A stretch of 64,000 nucleotides of DNA from Azadirachta indica (Eukaryota > Streptophyta > Magnoliopsida > Sapindales > Meliaceae), in the NCBI GenBank assembly GCA_022749755.1, contig CM040440.1:14867269-14931268 (forward strand), in the 5' to 3' direction. A program made the position numbers and the translations under genes. The notes under the pieces are model-generated. The model saw only the letters and a list, made by a program, of their open reading frames with translations, did no database searches and was not told the DNA's origin. Below are positions 48,841 through 61,753 of the stretch, piece by piece. How positions within the stretch are numbered: the stretch's first letter is position 1; each line of letters starts with the position of its first letter.

Positions 48841-51690
48841 ATTTATGCCTCAAATCCCAAACAAACAAACAAATCACAGTATTACCATACCTTACGACAC
48901 GGTAAAATCTCCATCGATTATTACTTCCTCTCCAAGGCTTCAATGTCACGTCACCATACGTTTTTATATTTGTTAATTAAATTATGAGATAATAACATTT
49001 TTGTCTGTAAACTCCGAAAAATAAACAATTAGAATATTAGTTTTTCAATGTTAACAATTTAGTCCCCACTTTTTGCTTGGTTACCCGCCTGCTAGTCGTG
49101 AGGACTAAAACAATAAAATTAAAAAAATATTTTCTGATTCATTATTTATTTAAAGTTTTCCATTAAAGCATAAATAACAATAATGATAAATCCTATATTG
49201 TCGGTCTGTAGAACAGAATTTTACATTTGCTTTTTTCTACTTCTTTTTTTCTTGAATATTACAATTAAAAGTTTACTCAAAATCAAGATGCTTCTTTTAT
49301 GATTTGTTTGGCATTAAAAATGTGTATACGAAGAAAACTATAGATTAAGGTATCATATTAGTTTAGAATTATGATGTAAATTTTTCAATAATTAATTTCA
49401 TTCCATTTAATTGTAGATATAATTGATAAAATTGAGTTTTAAATTAATTTTTTCTTGTAAAACTCTATTATTGAATTAATATTTTAATGATTAATGAGTT
49501 TATTTATTTTTTTCTGGTCCAAGCCCATTACGGGACCAGATTTAGGGTTAGGTTGGTGGGTGGCAACATTTTCTATCTTTATCTCATCTTCATCCACAAA
49601 ATAAATGTTTTTTTTATTTTTTAAGAAATAAAATAAAAGTGATCGGTGGGTGGTGAGGTGTTCAGTTTTGGTCATCGAAGGGGGCGCCACGAGTCCATCT
49701 ATTCCAGTTAGGTGTACTGTGAACAAACACCGAGTTAGGGGTCCGCTATCTCAACAACTAGAAGTACATTTACGAAGCTACCCTTTGTCATCTTGTTCGA
49801 TGACGTTTAAATTATCATTCATTTGCAAAGAAAATGTGGGTGACGGTAGAGCCATTATGGCAGGCCAATGTGTATCCAACGCAATTGATTATTTGTGTCA
49901 AAATAAAATAATTCAGCATATGAAATCAATACATAAGGGGCGGCCTTGCTATTTAGGTTGGTTTGGGAGTGCTAAAAGAAAACAATACTCATGTGATTAA
50001 CGTTTTTATTTTTTAATAAAAGGTAGTTATTATTTAATTATTAAATATAAAAAATATTTATGTTAAATTAAATTTGAATGTGTAATTAAAAAAGTGTTTG
50101 GTATTGACAAATTAGTAAAATTAATATTTATATATTTTTTAAATTTACTATTATGTAAAATTAAATAACTATATTTAACAAAATAATAACATTTTTATTT
50201 TATCTCAAAATATAATTATTATTTGTTTTACAAGTGTTTTAAAAAAATCTAAGTAAATAAATTTTCATAAAAATAACACCAACTTTAATAATAAAAGAAT
50301 TAACATAATAATTAATTGCAAATATTCAATATCACTTGTAATTAGAGATGATAATTTTTATATAACCCGTCAATTTGACACAAACATGATACAAAATTAA
50401 CGAGTTGGAGTTAGTTTAAAATGATACGATTAATAAATAAGTTATAATGATGTGACACAATTAATAAATAGGTCAAATTCGGATTTAGAGTTTTTGACAT
50501 TTAAACTCGTTTACGAGTCGATTAACTATTTGAATAATCATTTTATTCTAACTCATTTATAATTTAGTGTACTTATTTTACGTTTTTTTATATTTTTCTA
50601 AATATTTGATTATATTTAGCATTTTAAAAAGTATTTAATAATATTTAGAGGAAAATTTATTAGTATTTGGATAGGTAACATTATAAATAGTATAAAATAT
50701 ATATTAAAATATATTAAAAATATATATTAAATAAATGATACGATTATTTTATGGGTAATACAATTTTTAAACGAGTAAAGTTAAAGTTTCAATTATTGAT
50801 ACAAGTATTTAATTGCTCGAGTTCGGGTTAATTTAAATATATTATATTTATATTTAACATGATACGAATATAACACGATAACTCAAATTATCACCTCTAC
50901 CTATAATATATTTATAAGTATTAATTTAAGAAAAGTATCTAATTTGGTGCTGACAATTTGGTGCTGACTTAAAAGTCACTACAAATACTAATTTGATTTA
51001 AATGATTACTTTTCAAATAGATTGTCATATATATTAATTACCACTTATAGAGTTCTAATTAGTGTTTTTGAAGTGCTAATTAGCACTATGGACTAGACCT
51101 TAAAATCTAAATTGGGATAGAACCTATCCATTTACTACTTGTAATGCTCCATTAATGGTTGGAGCCTTTGAATATGTGAATTAAATCTTATTGATTCAAT
51201 GAACACAAGAAAAAAAAAAGGTCAAACTAAAAATTTCTTCATATAAAATAATTAAATTGTAACTTTATTTACATTTATACTAAATTGAACTGAAAAATCA
51301 CACACTACTAAATTAAAAATAATAAAATTAGACTAGAAAAGCACTAAATTATGGCACACTATTAAAATTTTTTAAAATATTACATAATTATATTTATAAT
51401 ATATCAATACTGTAGTTCCACATTAAAAATCAAGATAAATGCAATTTTGACATCACCAACAAAATTTAATACCTATAAACGTGTATATCTAATTTACATG
51501 GATACACTATTACCCCGAGTTAGAGGTACTAAACTAGGAATAAAAAAAAAACACTCAAATTGGAGAAATTCAATCCTCTAAATTATCTTACATCGGAAAA
51601 TTTTAATAATAAATTTAATTTTGAATTGAAGGCAGTAATTAAAAAAAATAGCTTTCATCTCATCATTGTTAAGGAAAGATCCTTGCTTTT
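48841..51690. other. Gene-free AT-rich intergenic region
   Basis: No gene is recognised. An open frame at about 49650-50000 on the plus strand codes for a peptide (from GTG) without any similarity I know and is probably chance. The hAT-like element at 50343-50899 is listed separately. Confidence 0.45.
50343..50899. mobile_element. hAT-like MITE, 557 bp
   Basis: The left end TAGAGATGATAATTT matches the reverse complement of the right end, TAGAGGTGATAATTT, with 14 of 15 bases identical. Flanks CTTGTAAT (50335-50342) and CCTATAAT (50900-50907) agree at 6 of 8 positions, fitting an 8 bp target duplication. The interior is AT-rich and noncoding. Confidence 0.7.
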
Positions 51691-52143
51691 ACAAGTATAA
51701 ATAATTAAATTCTATTTCTTTTTTGAAAGATAAGGGTGTGATATAAAAGAAAACAAAGAAGGAAGGGAATTCGATACATAAACAGAGAGCCAAACACTCC
51801 CGCAAAGTTATAAGAATAAAAATCTGAAGTTGGGAAGAGGCCCTAAAAATGGTACTACAACTTTGAAGGAAAACAACAAAGGCAAAATAGGGCACATTTG
51901 GGCATCCCGGAGAAATGGAGCAGTCATCCCAGAGAACGTATAAGAAGAGAAAATGTAGTCTGTGTTGCCAAGTCCATTTCATTATGGAAAATACTTCATC
52001 CTAGAAGTTGGAGACCGGTTCTTACTCATTACATGCTAAGAATCAAAACTGAATGAGTTATATTCCGAGGACGTCCAACTGCACTCTGGGATACAATTTA
52101 TTTTGACCGCAGATAATGCATGATCCATGTGTAATATCAATAT

Positions 52144-55100
52144 TTAGAGATATTGAGCTTGTATTCGTTCTCTGTTCTCTTCCCACCAGGTCTTTGCATT
52201 TACCTCTCCAAATCTTTCTCGGCTGTGCAGAACAAGAACAAATATATCAAAATTTCATTTTTGCTAGAAGGTGATGGGGTGTAAATAAATGTGAATTTGA
52301 AGTACCTGAATCTGACACGCCGAAGCTCTCTGGTTCCATCAGCCAACTGTCTGATTGTAATATACACTCCAGGCTCATCTTGCTCAACCGATTCTGTCTC
52401 CACCTCACTGGCATTGCTGACCGAAACAGAGGGTTCATCTCTAGATGAGGTGGTTGTTCGTGAGGCATCCATTGATGCCTCATATCTTGGACCTCCTGCA
52501 CCATAAGTGCTTGATCCAGCATTGTAATGTTGGTTGCTGCTGCCTTGGTCCAAATTGTCCGGCGGAAAATACCCTCTACTTCCAGAGGGTTTACAGTAGT
52601 TTCTTGGTGTCCACTCTTTGTTCATTGGAGCCATTGGGCTTTCCCTGTAAAAAGAATCTCTGTGTGGCTGCACAGCAAACTTATATGTTAGTATTGGATT
52701 ATTTGTGACTTTGGAATAATTGACTCTCTTATACCCAATCTATTTTGTACTTCTAAAACCATCTAAAAAGGTGATATGTCATTAGTGAACACAAGTTTAA
52801 CAGGACAAATTTCCCAAGACAAGTAAAAAGTGGTTTACCTCATCCTCAGACCTTGGAGGGGTATGAAGAGCCTGCCGATTGAATCTCTGTACATTATAGA
52901 GCTCCATAATCCTATCATAATTCTCACCCCACCATCGCTGTGCTTGCCATTTGTTAAACATCTCTCGGCTTCAATATCAAAATGCCCACATAACATTAGT
53001 TTGTGCTGAAGGTGATTGATTTTCAACAATAAGGTTCCCAACATAATTGGGAGTGATTTAAGGTTCTGAAGGTTCCATCTTTTTCATATCAAATTTATAT
53101 CTTCAATATATTTTATATGAACTCAATCCCATCAAGATAACCAATAAACATGAACAAGGAATTGACATAAAACAGTGCAAATATCAAGCTTTGTTCAAGA
53201 AAAGGTTGCAGCCAAGTTTATTTTGAAAATCATACCCATTCTTATGAGCAGTTAGAGCAATTTAAAGTTGGTAATAGATCATTGATTGTATGCATACCTG
53301 AAGCGAATTCGTTTTAGATCATTTCCCCCATTAGGAAGGGACACAAAAGTAATGTGAACACCAGGCTCCACTTGTGCCATCCACTCCTTGGGTTCATCCT
53401 CATTGTCTAGCACCACATCAGAGGCAGATTCCATTCCTCCAGGGGTCCCATCACCACCAAACATCCCTGTAAACCTTGTGTCAGATCTCGAAGCAGGATG
53501 GTGACCAGCACTAGTAAAGTCCCAAGCAGGTGTTGAACTCGCGCTATATGGGTATGGACCCCCTTCAGAAGCAAGATCATAGTCTGGATAAGGATGTTGT
53601 CCTTTCTTGTAGCTGCTGGAGCCCGTACAAGGTTTGCATTGCCGATAAGCACCAGAGAATTTCAATGCCATATCCTTGATCTGAACAGTGTAAAATTCAA
53701 AGTTAATTAATACCCCACAAAATTGCAATATTGTGAACACTGAAATGCTATAGCACAATGCAAGAAAGTTAATGGTTTTGACTTCAATGTTTTTTGATAA
53801 AATAATAATAAAGTTTATATGTTCAAAAGTAACAATTTATGTTTGCGGTCAAGCAAGCTGGAAGAGACTTCCCTTACATAGACCAATAGTATTAAAATTC
53901 TTATTCAAACAGACCATATTATAGAGGTAAATATGGGTAAAGGGTAAACAGGACATATTTACAGAAACATTCAAAAAAGGAAATACACTCTTTACAGGAG
54001 AGCATGGTTTCTGTTTAGAAGAAGATTAAGAGAAATCTATTTCTGCATAAATAAAGAACACAACTATGCCTATCATCTTTTGGTTCCATCTTCTTGCTAG
54101 AAACAGTCCTGCTACATCTTGACAACTGAATATTTTCACTGAATACAGTTGCCATGTGCTAGGAATAACTATTCTACAGCATATATAATTGTTGTTTTAA
54201 CATTCGTATGCAAGGATATAAGTTTAAAACTACGTTAAAACTGTAGAAGCTTATCTATAATAGGGGGTTTTTGATGAATTCTAAAACTTGTGAGGTCTCT
54301 TTGACATTAGAGAAAATTATAAGGCCCTTATGTTTTTCTAAAGCAAAACATCACGTTAATGCTCTGCCGTTCGTCTGTTCTTATTTTCGATTTTCAAAGA
54401 TGGACAAAATACTATATGGCTAGGATTTTTTAAAAATAATTTGTAAAATAGAAAAACTGGATTTTTTTCGAAATGGAGACTATTTTACAAAGATATTAAG
54501 TATTGCATGATAGTAAGTAAATAAAATTATTAAAATTTATTTAAAAAATTGTAGGGATTGCATTCTTGGGCTATGGAAAACATTAAATTAATTAAAAAGT
54601 AAAAAATCAGTCAACACAAGTCTGAAACGAATCAGTATAGAAATGTACTTTTTAAAACTGGCAACAACCTGATCGCTGAAACCTGCTTAGGCTGTCAATT
54701 AACTTGCCCGTTAAGAGAGATTTTTTTCTCTTTTCCAGATACTGAGCTTTGGAATAGTATACTTGCATCGACAAGAATTCAATGGTGGGTCAGGCCAGGC
54801 CAGACCTAGGATACATTTTGATTTTGGTATTCTCTTTTCTAAAGATTTCCAGCTCTACATGTTTATTGCTTTGCCTGATATTGGAATACACATGCTGTGT
54901 CCTCCCCACTTATGTGTTGCCCGAGCCCTGGAGCAACTCTTTCTCACTCATACTAATAATAATACCGAAGGCCAATATTGGTCGCAGGCATTGGAAAGTA
55001 TCTTGATAGGGCAAGGCCAACTGTAACTCTGATCTCACGCTATCTATCTAGCTGCCTAGCTATTAAACTATTTGACATCAGCATCGCTTAACACAAGACT

Positions 55101-55764
55101 CGATGAACCAAAACAAGCAAGCTATGCTCATGCTTTTGACCCGATTTGATGTAGGCTCAAATGCCACTGCCGTAGCTCTGACTGTACGCTAGCTACCTAT
55201 ATAATAAAGATGTAGAAAAAGGCCACTACTCTTGCTCTTGTTACTCAACCAACTCTTCTTCCTCTCCATGATTATTCCATTTGAATTGGCAAAGCAAATA
55301 GCACCCATTAGATGTAATCAATTTAAGAAGCGGGAAATTTGAGCGAAAAGAGGAGCAAGAAGAGGATGTTGTTTATCACGTGGCGGTCAACCAAAATCAC
55401 GTAGCATTTGACCACGTGGACAGCAGCCGAAGCACCAAAGCATGTCATTAGACTAACACGCAACGCAGAAGGCAGAACTCTCTCTCTCTCCCAGAGGCAT
55501 GCACGGCGAGATTAATACATAACGAGAAACAAGGCAGAGAGTGGTCCCCACCCAGTATCATATAGTATCATATAAGAAATCAGAGGGAGCGAAAGGCGAT
55601 GCAATGTAATTTTAAGATAGGACTTAAGACAGAAAAGGAAAGAGAACCTGCGTCGTCAGGCTTTTGACGGCTTCTTTTGTACTGGGCGTTCCACTCCCAC
55701 GCGCTCCTTCTACTTCCTCTCCGCCTTCCGCCATTTGCTTCGTACATGCTATACACGTAAACAT
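52144..55764 (-). CDS. BRX: BREVIS RADIX family protein (BRX-like), five coding exons
   Basis: Plant-specific regulator of protophloem and root growth, polar at the plasma membrane and linked to auxin and brassinosteroid output. Exons: 55764-55648, 53680-53298, 52968-52839, 52667-52306 and 52222-52144. Phases fit and give 356 residues. The N-terminus MFTCIACTKQ carries the conserved cysteines thought to be palmitoylated, followed by a second conserved block (KEAVKSLTTQIKDMALKFSG). Two BRX domains follow: one at about 140-200 (EWMAQVEPGVHITFVSLP through RFSREMFNKWQAQRWWGENY), the other at about 300-356 (EPGVYITIRQLADGTREL through RFSRERFGEVNAKTWWEENR). Each is split at the same point, between exons 2-3 and exons 4-5, with an identical AG then C phase, as expected if the domain arose by exon duplication. 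The N-terminus and CKPCTGSSS favour BRX itself or BRXL1 over other members. Intron 1 is 1967 bp. Confidence 0.94.
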
Positions 55765-57430
55765 TTTCTTCCTTTCTCTCTTTTACCCCTACAATACAAA
55801 AATAATAAGTAATGTAAGACAAACATAAACAACCAATCCAAACAGCGTTTTCTTTTTACTTTCAAAAACAAGATGTTTCTTTTCAATAAAATTACCATAA
55901 TAATAGCAGTAATGTAAATAACATAGACGTGGGATGTTAACATTCTTAAAATCCTCCGGTGCGAAAAACATACTTGATTTACGATAAGAACAAAACTATT
56001 AGTAATAATATATAGTGATATGAATGTGGATTTTGGAGAAAGACAAAAGGGAAAAAGAAAAAGAGCTCGGGATCAGAGAGAAGACCAAGGAATAAATAAT
56101 ATAAATACGATTAAACAATTAGGCAGTCAGTCAATAATTGAAAGAAACAATATGGGGACACAAGAATTGAAAGTGGTCTAAAATTACACATGGAGACCGA
56201 GCATGCCTTTTTTTTTTTTTTTTTCTTTTCCCTGTGTGCAAGGAGACCAATAAAATAGAATCAAGATTGATAAGCCGATGTTTCTGACGAAGACAATTAT
56301 GAATAAATTGCTCAACTAAAGATGATTCTTCTTATTTTCAACACATTTATACTCTTTAAAATTAAAAAAAAAATGGATACAACAATGATAATAATAATAC
56401 GGTTTTTTTTTTTTAATTTGGGTATTAATGTGTTGCGGATGATGATGATGTACCAATCAAATGGGTGTCGAGAAATGAAAACAATGGATGAAAAGACAAA
56501 GAGACAAGAGAATAATAAGAAGAGTCACATTGATATTTGTTCATTGAAAAGCACGAGTGCAACATTATTATTCGAAAACGACTTACCCAAAGCAAAAGCA
56601 GAAACGCAGCTCTTTATTTTTATTTTATTTTATTTTAAACCTGGCCTGCCCTTCTGGGCCTCCCTAAGCTGTCTTCTTAATTCACAAATAAATCCTTAGT
56701 CGTCATCCTTCCTTTTCTTCTCGGGTAAGCTGTAACTTTACCGAGCGTCATTACTTCTTACTAGGTCTAGACCCATTGAATCTTCAAAGCCATGTAAATT
56801 TTCAATCGAAGTTTTGAAAAAAATGATAGAAAGAGTAAACCCATTTACATTTCTATATTTATTGAAGACGGTAATTAATCTGCATTTAGTTTGGGTAAGT
56901 TGTATATAAAGGAAAATGGAAACTACTTGAACTCTGTCTCACAAGATCTGAAAGCGAGAAGGAAAAAGAGAAAGAAAGAGCCAAAATGTTTGATTCGTGA
57001 GAAAATGAAAGGGAAAATTAACAGAAACAGAATTCGAAACACTTACCTTGAGAAAACACTTGTTTAGCTCTTAACACTGTTACCAAAAACACCCAATGAG
57101 GAATTAATATAACATTTAACTCTTGCTTTCTTCAGCTTGAAAACGCCATTAAAGCTTCGCACAAACGAATTACTATAATCCCTTGAATTTCGCTCAGTAG
57201 AATCAACTATAAAATCTTCGAAAACACTATTGTAGGAACTCTCTCTGTGCTGACTTCCGACCCAAAAAATGTCTAACCCCAAACGAATCGAAACGGGCAG
57301 CAGAATTTATCTCGCCGGGTAAATCGCCGGCGATATATCGGCAAAGAATCAGAAACAGGTTAACACAAAAGGAAAGTTTCTGATACGCAGACCCGGATTT
57401 TACGTTACAAGAAGGAAGAACGTGTTGGGG
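55765..57430 (-). promoter_or_regulatory. Leader and 5'UTR intron of the BRX-like gene
   Basis: A donor (CTCAAG then GTAAGTG) at 57053 and an acceptor (TATTGTAG) near 55793 would define a leader intron of about 1.26 kb. The first leader exon would be about 57054-57410. It contains two very short upstream ORFs on the minus strand: ATG GCG TTT TCA AGC TGA near 57152-57135 and ATG TTA TAT TAA near 57115-57104. These are inferences from splice motifs. Confidence 0.5.
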
Positions 57431-57436
57431 ATTCTC

Positions 57437-57450
57437 GGTATTTAAATACC
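57437..57450 (-). promoter_or_regulatory. Palindromic TATA box of the BRX-like gene
   Basis: GGTATTTAAATACC is a perfect palindrome at a plausible distance upstream of the leader exon. Being symmetrical, it cannot itself set the direction. Confidence 0.5.
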
Positions 57451-57474
57451 CAAAAGACAGAGACTTAACGGCGT

Positions 57475-60400
57475 TAAATAACGGAAAATGTGTGTGCGAG
57501 AGTTGAGTGTACGTGAATAGAATCCGTTTGATGGAGGAATGGTATGATTTTGCCTTTTTGTTTTCGAAGAACATAAAAAGATTGGTCTTGATCAGCGAAA
57601 CATGTGGGTCCCACATGTCTAGGTGATACAAGAGGAAGGATCTCTTACGTGTATAGGAAGTGGATTACGTGGCGATAGAGGATTGGGTGAGGGTGCTATT
57701 GTAGAGAATGAAACGCTTGGATATGATCATCAGATTTTTGGCAGGCTAGGAACGAACAATCAAATCATCGTTTTATGTTTGAGTTGGATGAAAAATTTTA
57801 TTAATAGAAAAATTACAATATATTTACTCACACGTACAAATTAGACATACCAAAATATTAATTACAATATATAAATACTCACATGTGCAAATTAGACATG
57901 CAAAAAATCTTACTCCACACAATCTTCAACAATATTAAATTATGAATCGAGACTACATATTCAAATCCTGTGAGATTAGAATATATCTCTTTTAAATAAA
58001 AATTTTTACATGCAATATCTGAATTACACCTATATTAACTTATAATTGATATATAAATATAAAATCGATAAATTGTATAATAATTCAGCCATCCAACTAA
58101 AAATTTGAAAAAATATATATAGTATATTTTTATTCCATGGCCGTGTTAGGACATTTTTTATTAATATATTCAAGTGTTTTAACTTGTTATTGTTAAAAAT
58201 ATTTGATAATATCATATTTTATAATAATTTTATAAAACAAATTGAGAATTTTTTTCAATAGTACGTTCTTTATTTAAATAGCCAAATGTTAATTAGTTTG
58301 TTGCTGAAATCTGTTGAAGTTATACGTATTGTGTAAAAAGACAAAGCTTATAAAATTTTTAAAATTTTTTAGTATAAAATCTTTTATATTATTATTTATT
58401 TATTCATTTTATATATTTTTTCAACAATCTATTTTAGATGGCAAGTGACAATAGACACCAAATTTCATTCGATTATGGTATGCTTTTTCCATGTTTCCAA
58501 ATTCTATAATTCTAATGTCTTAAAAAAAGACGAATACAATAATACAATATTATTTGTTTATTTTTAAAAATTTTATAATTATTATCTAATTTCCTAAAAT
58601 AGATATATTTGATATTTTTGTGAGCGATATCGTTTTGATAAAAATGTCCATATGTATGCTTATATTAAGTTTGTTATGAATTATTGAATACAAATTTAAA
58701 TATATTTTTTGGTTAATTAATAAAAAAAATTACTAGATAATGTCAATTACCCTTTAAAATAAAAGTTGAGCTGCAAATTTATGAATTTAAACCCAACAAA
58801 ACTCAAATTTAAGATGTTGGATGAAACAGTACTGAAAAAAAAGGGTCAAAAAAAGCTTTGTATGCTTGTGCTAGGATTCTTCAACAGAGGGAAGAAGCCT
58901 AATGAACAAAATTGCCTTATAAATAAGAGAAAAGTTGATCATGAATTAAGGTATTTTTAAGAGGGATTCTTTATTTTTTGAATTGTCTTTATTTTTTGTC
59001 TCTATTTATTTGGTTATTTTAATCCGTGTATAAAATTGTTATCATTGACACGACAGTCAATATACATAATTGTCATTAATTTATAACCATCATTTATATA
59101 TATAATTGTTCCGACTTGTTTTTTAACTTATTTAGGGGATTAAAATCAAGAAGCGAAAATAAATTCGGTGATCTCTTATTTTTAAAAAAAGATTAAATAA
59201 ATTAAAATAATATTTTTAAAATAAAGAAAGTGAATGATAATGAGATTATATATAATGATTAAGAAAAGGCTTCGGAATCATTTAGAAAATAAAGCATGGT
59301 CATAGTACATTTTTAACCTCAACAATCATAATTAGCACGATGAGCGGGGACTTGATCCAAAATTTTTATATAAATTTTTTTTTAATCAGAAAAAAAAAAT
59401 TTGCATGCGGGGGCAGGAGTTCATATGGAGAGTAAGTCAGGAAAAGAAAATCAAAATTGGAAAAAAACAAAATCTTGACTTGAATTATTATTATATTAAT
59501 AATAATGATAATGTCAGAAAAGAAAGCAAGGAAGCAAGGAAGCAAGGAAGCAGGTAGCTCGATCGTTAGTCCTTAGAAGACGTGCATTCAAATTTGGCAT
59601 TGCTTGGGCAGTGCAGTGACAAATAGTACGTAAAGGTACAGGTAAAGATGCAGCAGCCAGACAGCGTGTAACCGGCTGTGAGCGGTGACTAAACATCATC
59701 CAGCTTAACCAGGTTTTGCTTTTATCAAGACAAATGTTACTGGTTATTGTCGGTTGTCAGCGCTGTTAACAGCAAGCGCTTTCAGTCACAGGAGCCTAAT
59801 ACTGTTCTGTTCTGTTATGTTTTGTTATGTTATGTTATGTTGTGTTATGTATGTGTGTGTAACACACATATATATATATATATTTTTTTTTAATATTTGA
59901 AAATTAAAATTAAAAAAAAAATTAAAAAAAAATGAACTTTAACCCTCCCACCACACTGCGTATGTCCGTAGCTTTATTCCTTTTTCCTGGCTGGGGCTAA
60001 CCCGTCTTTAAGCAAAGAATGCTTGGGACTGAGGGACAACAAAACAAACTCAATCTCTCTCTCTCTCTCTGTATATATGTTGCCAGCAAACAACAGTCTT
60101 TCTTTTAAGGCTTAAGTTGATTTTGTAAGTATGAATGGGAATGCCACGTGTCAAAAAAATGTATGGTAATGGGAAGGCCCAAGCTTTGGGTAAAGATAGG
60201 TTCTTACAAGATCTTCTTAAGCAAGAAAAGCATAGTCAAGGTCCAAAGCCACATTTGTTTTTGTTTTTCTGTTTTCAACCAAATTCAAATATCCCCCATC
60301 ATCACCACCCACCCACCTACTTTATTATACAAATATTGTTCCTTTTTGTTGTTTTTTAATATATTTACATGACTAAAATCATTGCAAATGATTACTACTA

Positions 60401-61753
60401 ATCAATCAAATAATTTTATATGTTGTAACAAGAGTCTCTCCTTTTGTAAGCATATGGGTTTGTATCTTTAATTGGCAAGCTTGATTTGAAAACATAAAAA
60501 GGTTAGGAATAAATTCACGATCTTAAAAAATGTGTTAGTATATGGGTTAGAAAGATGTTATCACGTTTAGAATATAATGTTTGTTTGTTTGTTTGTTTGT
60601 TCATGTTGGTGTTGTTCGATTGATGGCTTTTAATATTCGAAGAAGCTAGCAGCAAATGAATGTTGGAGGAGGTGGATTTAATTAGAAAAGTGATTTAAAA
60701 AAGCAATTCAGCGATCCATTCTAAAGTAAAGATCTAAATCTAAATCCCAAGTCTTTCCCTATTTCCAATGTTTGATTACAAGTCATGTGTTCTTTTGATT
60801 TTCTTGTTTTAGATTAAAAAAAACAAAAAAACATTACTTACACTTATTGTTAAAAGAAGAGAACCTCTTCCATAACAAGTGGCCACCCTATTTTTTAAAC
60901 TTTCAAATCCATCCGTACATACAATCTTCTCTTCTTAATCATGTTATACATGTTACCCCAGCTAGCATAACCTCCTTTCCCCTAAAAAAAAGGAGTGAAA
61001 AATTTCATATATTAACGACTAGTATTTTGAACCAATTTACTTCAAATTACTTAATTCGATCGACTGACTGTATAAAATCAAAATTTTGTTTAATTTGTAT
61101 CAAGTTTAGAAAAACATTTGAAATGATAATATTTTATACTATGTATTCAAATAAAGTAAGTCCATTTTCAAAGGTTTCACCTAATTTTTTTTAAATTATA
61201 TGCATTAAATTTTTAAACTTGATTCAATTAGAATTTAAAATCTTTTATTTCGATTTAACATTTCACCCAAAATTTGTGCCTTTTCTTTTGTTCCAATTTT
61301 AGTGTTCAAAATTGGACCTTTATTTTTTAAATCCAAAATCCGGACATAAAAAGGCTGGATGTAAAGCCTAAGCTTGTAGGCCTAGGTTTCCCTTAAATTC
61401 ACTCACCAGGCCTGGGCTTCCAAAAGCTCTGCTCGACCCAGCTATTTCGCTAATTCTATATCCCACAACAAAGGGATCAGAAATCTGAAACGAAGAATTT
61501 TCGTGTTCCATCTATATATTCTAAATTATAACTTTCATATTCAAAATTCATGATGAAAATCATTTTGCATTCTTTAATTTCAAAATTAATTGTTCAGGCA
61601 AACATCTCTGTTTCATTAATTTTGCTAATTTGCTCATTTGTTACCTTAAAATTAATGAAGATAAGGCGTGATTATTGAAATTATACTAGCTTAATGTACT
61701 ACAAATTTGGATAAAGAGGAAACAGCTTTAGAGACAAAGAAAAGCTACTATTA
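57475..61753. other. Gene-free intergenic region
   Basis: No gene or RNA is recognised in about 4.3 kb. It holds the tandem duplication at 57811-57908 and simple repeats: (AAGGAAGC)n at about 59524-59552, (TGTTA)n at about 59802-59850 followed by (TG)n and (TA)n to 59883, (CT)n at about 60053-60070 and (TTTG)n at about 60581-60601. The right end holds the presumed 3' untranslated region of PAM68. Confidence 0.45.
57811..57908 (+). repeat. Tandem duplication, period about 49 bp
   Basis: AATTACAATATATTTACTCA at 57811 is repeated at 57860 as AATTACAATATATAAATACT. Both copies go on through CACRYGTRCAAATTAGACAT and end in an A-rich stretch. Confidence 0.8.

Noticed and set aside
49650..50000. A 116-codon plus-strand ORF between the kinase and BRX-like genes
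   Set aside because: No recognisable domain, a non-ATG start and no flanking splice or promoter signals; probably chance.
57064..57282. A 72-codon open frame in the leader of the BRX-like gene
   Set aside because: It starts at TTG, not ATG, and its sequence looks like ordinary leader. The only true ATGs there give three- and five-codon ORFs.
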